Source of the DNA: Bacilli bacterium
GTDB lineage: Bacteria; Bacillota_I; Bacilli_A; RF39; UBA660
Assembly (NCBI GenBank): GCA_900772445.1
Contig: CAAHEL010000021.1
Location: forward strand, 1-32,595
DNA: 32,595 bases
Reading direction: 5' to 3'
Part shown: positions 9,303 through 15,918 of the stretch, piece after piece
Numbering within the stretch: the stretch's first letter is position 1
Layout of the letters: each line of letters begins with the position of its first letter
The notes under the pieces: model-generated
The model's database searches: none
Told to the model about the DNA's origin: nothing
The model's input: the letters and a program-made list of their open reading frames with translations, nothing else
Program-made: the position numbers and the translations under genes

Positions 9303-9332
9303 TTGTCAACCAAACTAAAATTTTGGTATAAT
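9303..9332 (+). promoter_or_regulatory. Promoter of the tsaE-tsaB-rimI-tsaD operon
   Basis: TTGTCA, an 18-base spacer, and TATAAT with an extended TGG just before it. It lies 30 bases before the tsaE start. Confidence 0.75.
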
Positions 9333-9362
9333 GATATAGACAAAGAAAAGAAAGGTGACAAA

Positions 9363-9812
9363 ATGGAAGAATATAAAGTAACAATTCGTGATGAAGAAGA
9401 AATGATTGAATTAGCACAAAACATCGAATCAGAAAAGTTCGAAAATATGGTTATATGCTTAAATGGAGATTTAGGAAGTGGCAAAACAGTATTTGCTAAA
9501 GCATTCGCCCACGCAATGGGAATAGATGAAATATCTTCCCCAACATTTAGCATAATCAAAGAATATAATGGAGAATTACCACTATATCATATGGATGTAT
9601 ATAGAGTAGAAAATAACGTAGAAAACCTAGGATTAAGTGAATACTTTGAAAAAAATGGCGTTACTATAATCGAATGGGCAGATATGATTAAAGAATATCT
9701 ACCAAAAGAAAGATTAGATATAAAAATCAAAGTAACTGGAGAAAATACAAGACTAGTAATTTTAAAACCATACGGAGACAAATACACAAGTATTTGTGAA
9801 TCAGTAGTATAG
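9363..9812 (+). CDS. tsaE: tRNA t6A biosynthesis ATPase TsaE
   Basis: Small P-loop ATPase that drives turnover of the TsaB-TsaD complex in making N6-threonylcarbamoyladenosine on ANN-decoding tRNAs. Walker A is GDLGSGKT (residues 35-42), followed by SSPTFSIIKEY, YHMDVYR and the IIEWAD motif, all typical of the family. The chosen ATG at 9363 has AAAGGTGA before it and gives 149 residues. An in-frame TTG at 9303 lies inside the promoter and can be excluded. Confidence 0.95.
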   Translation: MEEYKVTIRDEEEMIELAQNIESEKFENMVICLNGDLGSGKTVFAKAFAHAMGIDEISSPTFSIIKEYNGELPLYHMDVYRVENNVENLGLSEYFEKNGVTIIEWADMIKEYLPKERLDIKIKVTGENTRLVILKPYGDKYTSICESVV

Positions 9813-10426
9813 TGAAAACCTTATTTATAGATACATCTTTCTCTGATGTATCTATTGCCATATTAAAAGATAATAAAATTATTAGTAGTATCCAAAATAA
9901 CATCCCAAACGAACACTCAATATACGCTCATCCATATATAGAAAAAGTATTAAAAGATTCCAATACTCTTCCTAAAGAAATAGATAATATTATGGTAGTT
10001 AATGGACCAGGTTCATTTACCGGAGTAAGAATAGGATTAACCATAGCAAAAGTATATGCCTATTTAGAAAATATACCAGTAACACTAATATCATCATTAA
10101 AAACCCTAGCATTATCAGAAAAAGGAGAATATATTCTTTCCCTAATCGATGCTAGAAATGATAATTATTACCTAGGATTATATGATAAAAACTATAATGA
10201 TGTAATCAAAGAACACTTTACTAATATAAAGGAAGTCCAAGAATTACTAAACAAATACTCTAACATAAAAATAGTAACTAACTCTAAAATAAATCTAGAT
10301 AATTATCAATTAATAACTAACATAAACATAGAAAATATCGTTAATTATTATCAAGATAAAGAACAAGTAAACGCTCATCAAGTATTACCAAACTACCTAA
10401 AATTACCACAAGTATTAGAAAAATGA
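9812..10426 (+). CDS. tsaB: tRNA t6A biosynthesis protein TsaB
   Basis: Non-catalytic ASKHA-fold partner that dimerises with TsaD. The 204-residue protein begins KTLFIDTS and has the family signature VVNGPGSFTGVRIGLTIAK, plus the mid-protein LIDARNDNYYLGLY. It starts with GTG overlapping the tsaE stop (TAGTG) and ends with a TGA overlapping the rimI start (ATGA), so translation along the operon is coupled. Confidence 0.92.
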   Translation: MKTLFIDTSFSDVSIAILKDNKIISSIQNNIPNEHSIYAHPYIEKVLKDSNTLPKEIDNIMVVNGPGSFTGVRIGLTIAKVYAYLENIPVTLISSLKTLALSEKGEYILSLIDARNDNYYLGLYDKNYNDVIKEHFTNIKEVQELLNKYSNIKIVTNSKINLDNYQLITNINIENIVNYYQDKEQVNAHQVLPNYLKLPQVLEK

Positions 10427-10776
10427 TTAGAGAAATAGAAAACAATACCGAAAATCCCTTTAGTAATTACATTGAATATATCGAAGATGATAAAGTAATT
10501 GCTACAATGAATTATTCAGTAATATATGACAGAATAGAATTAGATAATATCCTAGTCGAAGAAGCATATCGTGGTAAAGGAATAGGTAATAAATTAATGA
10601 GTTATCTAGTAAGTGAAGCAATTAAAGAAAGAGTGGTAAATATAACCCTTGAAGTAAGAATAAGTAACGAAATAGCAAGAAATTTATATAAAAAATTTGG
10701 TTTCCGTGAAGTAGCATTAAGAAAACAATACTATGGTAACGAAGACGCAATACTAATGGAGAAACAGGTGATGTAA
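10423..10776 (+). CDS. rimI: Ribosomal protein S18-alanine N-acetyltransferase (RimI)
   Basis: GNAT acetyltransferase, normally acting on the N terminus of ribosomal protein S18. The acetyl-CoA loop is AYRGKGIGNKLM, followed by ITLEVRISNEIARNLYKKFGF, both characteristic of RimI. At 117 residues it is shorter than the usual 145-150 because the N-terminal strand and helix are trimmed. Its position between tsaB and tsaD is the standard Bacillota order. The start overlaps the tsaB stop. Confidence 0.9.
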   Translation: MIREIENNTENPFSNYIEYIEDDKVIATMNYSVIYDRIELDNILVEEAYRGKGIGNKLMSYLVSEAIKERVVNITLEVRISNEIARNLYKKFGFREVALRKQYYGNEDAILMEKQVM

Positions 10777-11789
10777 TGAAAGATATATATTGTTTAGCAA
10801 TTGAATCATCTTGTGATGAAACAAGTATGAGTATAATAAAAAATGGTAACGAAGAAATAAAAACAATTGTTAATACCCAAATAGATATCCATAAAAAATT
10901 TGGCGGCGTAGTACCAGAAATAGCAAGTCGTAGTCACATAGAAAATATCACAATAGTCCTTGAAGAATTATTTACAGATATTGACCTAACAATCGAAGAT
11001 ATTGATATAATTGGAGTAACATATGGACCAGGTTTAATAGGAAGTCTAATGATAGGATTAATGGCTGCCAAAACAATAGCATTAGTAACAGGAAAACCAT
11101 TAATACCAGTTCATCATATTGCCGGACATATCTACGCTAATAACCTAGAAAAAAAATTAGAGTTTCCCCTAATAAGTCTAGTAGTAAGCGGAGGACACAC
11201 TGATATTGTTTATATGAAAGAAGATTATTCATTTGAAAGAATAGGTTCAACCCTAGATGATGCCGTCGGAGAATCATATGACAAAGTAGCAAAAGTATTA
11301 TCACTTCCTTATCCTGGTGGACCAGTAATTGATAAATTAGCCAAAAAAGGAACTGATACCTATAACTTACCATTACCATTAAATGATGACACCTATAATT
11401 TTAGTTTCTCTGGAATTAAAAGTGCCGTAATTAATCTAATACATAACGAAACCCAAAGAGGAAACGAAATAAGAGTAAACGATATGTGTACCAGTTTTCA
11501 AAATAGAGTAGTAACAATACTAACAAAAAAAACTCTAAAAGCAATGAAAGAATACAATGTCAAAAACCTAGTTCTTGCCGGAGGCGTTGCAGCCAATAGT
11601 TACTTAAGGGAAGAATTAACCAAAGAATGCCAAAAACTAGGATACAATTTCTCATATCCAAGAATGAAATATTGTACTGATAACGCCGCAATGATAGGTG
11701 CTGCTGCATACTTTGCTTATCAAAAAGGTATAATTGCAGATTTAACATTAAATGCCAAAGCAACAGATAGTTTATATCAATATAAATAG
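10776..11789 (+). CDS. tsaD: tRNA N6-adenosine threonylcarbamoyltransferase TsaD
   Basis: Catalytic subunit that transfers threonylcarbamoyl to A37 of tRNA. The 337 residues include AIESSCDETS, the metal ligands of HHIAGH (His114, His118), SGGHTDIV, GESYDKVAK, PGGP and AGGVAANSYLR, so it looks fully functional. It overlaps the rimI stop as TAATG. I see no clear hairpin terminator directly after it. The next element is a separate promoter 20 bases downstream. Confidence 0.97.
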   Translation: MKDIYCLAIESSCDETSMSIIKNGNEEIKTIVNTQIDIHKKFGGVVPEIASRSHIENITIVLEELFTDIDLTIEDIDIIGVTYGPGLIGSLMIGLMAAKTIALVTGKPLIPVHHIAGHIYANNLEKKLEFPLISLVVSGGHTDIVYMKEDYSFERIGSTLDDAVGESYDKVAKVLSLPYPGGPVIDKLAKKGTDTYNLPLPLNDDTYNFSFSGIKSAVINLIHNETQRGNEIRVNDMCTSFQNRVVTILTKKTLKAMKEYNVKNLVLAGGVAANSYLREELTKECQKLGYNFSYPRMKYCTDNAAMIGAAAYFAYQKGIIADLTLNAKATDSLYQYK

Positions 11790-11809
11790 AACAAAAGGTA
11801 ATGTAAATT

Positions 11810-11838
11810 TTGACATAAATAAAAAAATGTATTACTAT
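11810..11838 (+). promoter_or_regulatory. Strong promoter of an intergenic small RNA
   Basis: Perfect TTGACA (11810-11815), a 17-base spacer, and TACTAT (11833-11838). It is the only exact consensus -35 I found in the promoters listed here. Transcription would start near 11845, but no protein gene begins nearby. Confidence 0.75.
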
Positions 11839-11922
11839 TAGTATGTAAGCAAGAGAACTTGCATATAATAAAAAAAGAGATGCACTTAGTTTGAGAATAA
11901 GTGTTTACTCTGTATGTTTTTT

Positions 11923-11938
11923 GTAAACACCATATCTA
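11923..11938. repeat. 16-bp direct repeat, copy 1
   Basis: GTAAACACCATATCTA, identical to 12101-12116. This copy forms the left arm of the small-RNA terminator. Confidence 0.85.
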
Positions 11939-11960
11939 GTTGATATGGTGTTTGTTTTTA
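11925..11960 (+). terminator. Terminator of the intergenic small RNA
   Basis: Perfect 12-pair stem AAACACCATATC/GATATGGTGTTT with loop TAGTT, followed by GTTTTT. On the minus strand the same hairpin lacks a T run but is the likely 3' end of the facing message. Confidence 0.85.
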
Positions 11961-11970
11961 TATATAAATA

Positions 11971-12045
11971 TTAATATTTATTATCATTTTTAATAGCAAT
12001 AATAGTATAAAATATTATTATTAATACTAATGCAATTTCTTGCAT
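11971..12045 (-). CDS. Hydrophobic 24-residue peptide, candidate type I toxin
   Basis: The minus-strand micro-ORF encodes a peptide starting MQEIALVL, with a hydrophobic core of about 16 residues and a polar, charged tail ending KNDNKY. That is the layout of Fst, Ldr and BsrG-type membrane toxins, although I see no direct sequence match. The ATG follows a tiny in-frame ORF (Met-Asp-Asp-stop) with no spacer, and no strong ribosome site lies right before it, so translation probably depends on coupling with the upstream leader ORF at 12050-12079. AT-rich DNA yields hydrophobic short frames by chance, so the call rests on the surrounding RNA layout. Confidence 0.4.
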   Translation of the reverse strand: MQEIALVLIIIFYTIIAIKNDNKY

Positions 12046-12049
12046 TTAA

Positions 12050-12079
12050 TCATCCATTTCTGGAGGGAAAATATATCAT
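12050..12079 (-). CDS. Nine-residue leader peptide ahead of the candidate toxin
   Basis: MIYFPSRNG, preceded on the minus strand by AAAGGGGG six bases before the ATG, the best ribosome site in the gap. The SD GGGGG (12086-12090) can pair with CCTCC (12062-12066), enclosing the start codon in the loop. Its TGA stop overlaps the next micro-ORF (ATGGATGA), so it may control translation of the downstream hydrophobic peptide. Confidence 0.35.
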   Translation of the reverse strand: MIYFPSRNG

Positions 12080-12100
12080 ATAAATCCCCCTTTCAGTGGA

Positions 12101-12116
12101 GTAAACACCATATCTA
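12101..12116. repeat. 16-bp direct repeat, copy 2
   Basis: Second copy of GTAAACACCATATCTA. On the minus strand it lies in the 5' leader of the candidate toxin message, just before its ribosome site, and is complementary to the small RNA. Confidence 0.85.
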
Positions 12117-12186
12117 AGTACATCTTGGTAAGAATATTACCAAAACATTAAAATACATTTATTTTACTAATTTTTCCCTTTTTTTC

Positions 12187-12192
12187 ATTATA
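12187..12192 (-). promoter_or_regulatory. Possible -10 element for the minus-strand micro-ORF message
   Basis: TATAAT read on the minus strand, about 110 bases before the leader ORF. The -35 position (TTTTTA) is poor. The leader would contain a 7-pair hairpin, TTGGTAA/TTACCAA (12125-12143), near its 5' end. Confidence 0.35.
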
Positions 12193-12204
12193 CTTTTTCT
12201 TTTA

Positions 12205-12233
12205 TTGACTAAAAACCAATAATAATATATAAT
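12205..12233 (+). promoter_or_regulatory. Promoter of the M23 peptidase gene
   Basis: TTGACT, a 17-base spacer and TATAAT. The start site would fall only a few bases before the GGGAGGT ribosome site, giving a very short leader. Confidence 0.8.
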
Positions 12234-12252
12234 TATTATGGGAGGTAAGCAT

Positions 12253-13419
12253 ATGAAGAAAGTTTTATTGTTTACAATATTAAGTTTACTTTTTATTCCT
12301 TTTTGTAATGTCGAAGCAAAGACTTTACAAGATTTATATAACGAATTAGATACTCTAGAAAAGAAAAGAGATGCAGCAAGTAGTAATCAAAAATTAACTG
12401 AATCTGAAATAACTAGACTTAATAATGAAATTACTACAATTAATAATAATATTGAAAAAACCAAAGCAGAAATAGTCGAAGCAACAGATAACATCGTTAA
12501 AAGTGAAAATGAAATCGAAGCAAAAAGAAAAGAAACCAATGAATTTCTAAAATTCTTACAAACTTCGACTGGTGAAAATGTTTATCTAGAATATATCTTT
12601 GATTCAGATAGTTATACTGATTTAATCTATAGATATGCAATTGTTTCTCAACTTAGTGAGTATAATAACAATCTGATAAGTGATTTAAAAACTTTAATTT
12701 CTGATTTAGAAACCAAAAAGAAAGACTTATCTGAAAAAGAAAAAAAATTAGAAAGTCAAAGAGTAGAATTTAATTCCAAAATCACAACACTTAGAGTTAA
12801 TTTAGCAAGTATCAAAGAAGAAGGTGTTGATATTGATGATGATATCGCATCTCTAAAAAGAAAAATAACTAATTATAAAAATATGGGTTGTACCTTAAAT
12901 CAAGATATTGATTCTTGTACTAGTGTTCCATACGCTGATGGTTGGAGATATCCACTTAGCACTGGTTGTGTTACTAGTGAATATACAGGATATGCTAATA
13001 GAACTGACTGGTCTGGCGGAGGTACACACCACGCTATAGATTTAGGTTGTAACCCCGAAGGAACACCAGTTTATGCTGCAGCCGCTGGAGTTGTAAGAAG
13101 AATTGCCTTTTATAGTTGTGGTGGTAATGCTGTATATATATATCACTATGTTAACGGAAAACCTTATACTAGTGTATATATGCATTTACTTAGTTACACT
13201 GTTAAAGAAAACCAAAAAGTAACCGAAGACACAGTTATTGGTTATGTTGGGGGAGGTTCTACTTCAATTACTAATGGTGGTTATGATAGATGTACTACCG
13301 GAGCACACTTACACTTTGGACTTGCAAGTGGTGATAGTTCTGATTATTTCAATACATATTCGTTTAATCCTAGAAATCTATTTAGATTTCCTTATGGTTG
13401 GGGTTACTTTTATAGATAA
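12253..13419 (+). CDS. Secreted M23 family peptidoglycan hydrolase with coiled coil (PcsB/EnvC-like)
   Basis: The 388-residue protein has a signal peptide (cleavage likely after VEA, residue 22), a coiled-coil region of about 190 residues rich in Glu, Lys and Asn, and a C-terminal M23 (LytM) domain. The zinc and catalytic residues appear intact: His259 and Asp263 in THHAIDLG, and His352 and His354 in AHLHFG. Proteins of this layout cut peptide cross-links at division and are often activated by FtsEX, which is known for the family and inferred here. The start at 12253 follows GGGAGGTAAGC. An in-frame ATG at 12238 lies upstream of that ribosome site and almost at the transcription start. Confidence 0.9.
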   Translation: MKKVLLFTILSLLFIPFCNVEAKTLQDLYNELDTLEKKRDAASSNQKLTESEITRLNNEITTINNNIEKTKAEIVEATDNIVKSENEIEAKRKETNEFLKFLQTSTGENVYLEYIFDSDSYTDLIYRYAIVSQLSEYNNNLISDLKTLISDLETKKKDLSEKEKKLESQRVEFNSKITTLRVNLASIKEEGVDIDDDIASLKRKITNYKNMGCTLNQDIDSCTSVPYADGWRYPLSTGCVTSEYTGYANRTDWSGGGTHHAIDLGCNPEGTPVYAAAAGVVRRIAFYSCGGNAVYIYHYVNGKPYTSVYMHLLSYTVKENQKVTEDTVIGYVGGGSTSITNGGYDRCTTGAHLHFGLASGDSSDYFNTYSFNPRNLFRFPYGWGYFYR

Positions 13420-13420
13420 T

Positions 13421-13442
13421 TAAGGACTTATAGTCCTTTTTT
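13421..13442 (+). terminator. Intrinsic terminator after the M23 peptidase
   Basis: AAGGACT/AGTCCTT stem with a three-base loop and a T run. The T run abuts the ribosome site (CGGAGG) of the next gene, so the P-type ATPase must be served by partial read-through or an internal promoter. I see none between. Confidence 0.85.
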
Positions 13443-13453
13443 CGGAGGTATAT

Positions 13454-15754
13454 ATGAATGGATTAAATACAGATCAAGTTAATTATAGAAAAAATAATGG
13501 TCTTACTAATAATGAAGATATTAAATATTCAAGAAGTACAAAAAAAATAGTTCTTTCTAATGTCATAACCTTATTTAATATCCTTAATATAGTTTTACTT
13601 ATATTAGTTATTACCACAGGTTCTTTGCAAAATACCTTATTCATAATGAGTATTGTCTTTAATACCTTAATTGCCATATTCCAAGAAATAAAAGCAAAGA
13701 AAATATTAGATAGTTTATCTATCTTTAATCAAACTACAGTTAAAGTTAAAAGAGATGGTAAAATCTGTGAAATAAATAAAAACGAACTTGTATTAGATGA
13801 TTTAATGTTTTTAAATTCAGGTGATGATGTTGTCGTAGATGCCGTAGTTGTTAATTCCTCAATGTGTGAAGTTGATGAATCCGTAATTACTGGTGAAAGT
13901 GATGCCGTAGTAAAGAAAAAAGATGATAAATTAATATCTGGTAGTGTTATTATTGCAGGTAACTGTTATGCTAAAGTTGTTTCAGTAGGCAGTGATAATT
14001 ATGCTAATAACCTAGTAAAGGAAGCAAGCACTATAAAAGATAACTCATCTTATCTAATGAATAGTATTAATAAAATATTAAAAATAATTACCGTTTTAAT
14101 CGTTCCAACTGGTATCTTATTATTTATTACCCAGTATTATCATTCCCATCAAACCTATAGTGAAGCAATATTATCCACAGTTGCTGGTATTATTGGAATG
14201 ATACCCGAAGGATTAGTGCTTCTTACTAGCATTGCTCTAACTGTTGGTGTTATCAGAATGAGCAGAAAACAAGTAATAATTCAAAAACTAAGTGGTATCG
14301 AAATGCTATCTTGTGTTGATGTCTTATGTTTAGATAAAACTGGTACAATAACTGATGGAACAATGGAAGTCGTTGATGTCATTAAAATTAATAAAAACTA
14401 CAATATTGATGAAATAATTGGTAATATGCTTATTGATGAATCTAATAACGTTACTGATATTGCTATGAAAAAACATTTCAAAAAATTAGATAATATCAAA
14501 GTAAAAGAAAGAATACCATTTTCATCATCAAGAAAATGTAGCAAAATAGTATGTGATAAAGAAACATTTGGTCTTGGTGCCCTAGAATTTATGGGAAAAG
14601 AAAAAATCGAAGACTATAACGAATACCTATCTAAATATATTAATCTTGGTTATAGAATTATTTCTTTAGTTAGTGCCAAAGATAAAACATTAGATAATTC
14701 CCAAGTAATAGGTTTTGTTGTTATCAAAGATAATATCAGAAAAAATGCCAAAGAAACCTTAAAATTCTTTAAAGAACAAGAAGTAAATATCAAAATTATT
14801 TCTGGTGATAATCCTCAAACAGTTTCAAATATATTAAAACAACTAGAATTTACAGATTACGATAAATACATTAGTGGTAACGATTTACCAAATGACTATA
14901 AAGAATTAACCAAAATTGTTAATAACTATACAATATATGGTAGAGTTACCCCTTATCAAAAACAAATGATAATTAAAGCACTTAAAGAAAATAATACCGT
15001 TGGTATGATAGGAGATGGAGTAAATGATATTCTTGCCTTAAAAGAAGCAGACTGTGGTATCGCTCTTGCCAGTGGAATATCTGCCGCAAGAAGCGTATCC
15101 GAAGTTGTCCTTACTGACTCTGACTTTAGTGTTTTACCATTAATCGTTAACGAAGGTAGAAGAGTAGTTAATAACATCGAAAGAGTTGCCAGTATGTATC
15201 TAATAAAAACAACTTATTCCTTTATTTTATCTATTTTATCTATCATTATCGCCCACGAATATCCTTTTTATCCAATACAATTATCCTTAATTAGTAGTAT
15301 CTGTGTTGGTATCCCTTCATTCTTTTTAGCACTAGAACCTAACTATAAAAAAGTAAAAAAAGGTTTTATTGTCAAAGTATTTAGAAATGCACTTCCTTCA
15401 GGATTATGTGTTTTTGCAAGCATATTCTTTGTTATAATGTTTTGTAGTATCTTTAATAGAAACTTTGAAAATTATCGAATTGTCATAGTTAGTCTAACCG
15501 GTTTTATTACCTTAAGACTATTATATAATATCTGTAAACCATTAAATATTCCTAGAAAAATCTTACTTGTTTTCTGTGCTGTTACATTTTTAACATTCTT
15601 AATAGTTATGCCAGAATTTTTCTCGGTTACTAAATTTAATCTTTTAAATATTATATTTATTAGTTTACTTTGTTTCTGTTCGGTATATGTTATAGAGTTT
15701 TTCGAAGAATTATATGATAGTATTGTTAAAAAAATTTATAAAGGTGTATTGTAA
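13454..15754 (+). CDS. P-type (E1-E2) cation-transporting ATPase
   Basis: A 766-residue pump with all catalytic motifs: actuator TGES (146-149), membrane PEGL (251-254), phosphorylated Asp294 in CLDKTGTIT, and hinge GDGVND (520-525). The N-terminal cytosolic region is short and lacks heavy-metal-binding Cys motifs, which argues against copper or cadmium. The context GMIPEGLVLLTSIALTVGVIRM resembles the CtpE/CaxP-like calcium group. Calcium or a similar divalent ion is therefore the likely cargo, but this is inferred from resemblance. The ribosome site is CGGAGGT. The stop codon overlaps the start of a small membrane peptide gene (TAATG). Confidence 0.92.
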   Translation: MNGLNTDQVNYRKNNGLTNNEDIKYSRSTKKIVLSNVITLFNILNIVLLILVITTGSLQNTLFIMSIVFNTLIAIFQEIKAKKILDSLSIFNQTTVKVKRDGKICEINKNELVLDDLMFLNSGDDVVVDAVVVNSSMCEVDESVITGESDAVVKKKDDKLISGSVIIAGNCYAKVVSVGSDNYANNLVKEASTIKDNSSYLMNSINKILKIITVLIVPTGILLFITQYYHSHQTYSEAILSTVAGIIGMIPEGLVLLTSIALTVGVIRMSRKQVIIQKLSGIEMLSCVDVLCLDKTGTITDGTMEVVDVIKINKNYNIDEIIGNMLIDESNNVTDIAMKKHFKKLDNIKVKERIPFSSSRKCSKIVCDKETFGLGALEFMGKEKIEDYNEYLSKYINLGYRIISLVSAKDKTLDNSQVIGFVVIKDNIRKNAKETLKFFKEQEVNIKIISGDNPQTVSNILKQLEFTDYDKYISGNDLPNDYKELTKIVNNYTIYGRVTPYQKQMIIKALKENNTVGMIGDGVNDILALKEADCGIALASGISAARSVSEVVLTDSDFSVLPLIVNEGRRVVNNIERVASMYLIKTTYSFILSILSIIIAHEYPFYPIQLSLISSICVGIPSFFLALEPNYKKVKKGFIVKVFRNALPSGLCVFASIFFVIMFCSIFNRNFENYRIVIVSLTGFITLRLLYNICKPLNIPRKILLVFCAVTFLTFLIVMPEFFSVTKFNLLNIIFISLLCFCSVYVIEFFEELYDSIVKKIYKGVL

Positions 15755-15897
15755 TGAAAAAGAAAATAAATTTTAGTAAAATCATTTGGATATCTGGTAT
15801 ATTTATCATCTTATTAATTATTTTATATTTAGTTATTGAATATAAAGTAAAATATGAAGATTATAGTTACTTAATAAATAATATAGAAAAAATCTAG
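15754..15897 (+). CDS. Small single-pass membrane peptide coupled to the P-type ATPase
   Basis: A 47-residue ORF whose ATG overlaps the ATPase stop codon as TAATG. It begins MKKKINFSK, has one membrane helix of about 18 residues (roughly 11-28) and ends in a charged, Tyr-rich tail (EYKVKYEDYSYL). Positive residues before the helix predict N-in topology. Its stop codon is embedded in the terminator hairpin. I do not recognise a family. Small subunits or regulators of P-type ATPases (KdpF, MgtR; sarcolipin in animals) have this size and topology, so a modulator role is a reasonable guess and no more. Confidence 0.6.
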   Translation: MKKKINFSKIIWISGIFIILLIILYLVIEYKVKYEDYSYLINNIEKI

Positions 15898-15918
15898 TAG
15901 TTTTTACTAGATTTTATT
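15889..15918. terminator. Bidirectional terminator between the ATPase and RNase J genes
   Basis: An 11-pair stem AAAATCTAGTA-type/TACTAGATTTT with loop GTTTT. T runs follow in both directions, serving the two convergent transcripts. Confidence 0.85.

Larger units (their letters stand above)
11845..11960 (+). ncRNA. Candidate small RNA (antitoxin-like) with competing hairpins
   Basis: About 115 bases between a consensus promoter and a 12-pair terminator with a T run, without a credible open frame. Visible helices are GCAAG/CTTGC (11849-11862, GAGAA-type loop), CACTTA/TAAGTG (11883-11903), GTGTTTAC/GTAAACAC (11901-11930) and the terminator (11925-11953). The last three overlap one another, so they cannot all form at once. 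The 3' part contains GTAAACACCATATCTA, which is complementary to the 5' leader of the message facing it. This suggests an antisense antitoxin RNA. An attenuator leader is the alternative. Confidence 0.55.

Noticed and set aside
10423..10430. Possible use of TGA as tryptophan (Mycoplasma code), suggested by the AT-rich Mollicutes-like look
   Set aside because: TGA ends tsaB, the glycosyltransferase and the sortase exactly at overlaps with the next start codons, and Trp is encoded by TGG throughout.
12125..12143. Hairpin TTGGTAA/TTACCAA as a terminator
   Set aside because: There is no T run on either strand; it is better read as a leader stem of the minus-strand message.
11790..12237. A T-box or known metabolite riboswitch in the gap after tsaD
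   Set aside because: I see no T-box sequence or other riboswitch core, and the following gene has its own promoter with almost no leader.
13238..13423. Second plus-strand frame of 61 codons overlapping the end of the M23 gene
   Set aside because: It runs through the conserved HxH region of the peptidase in another frame and has no ribosome site.
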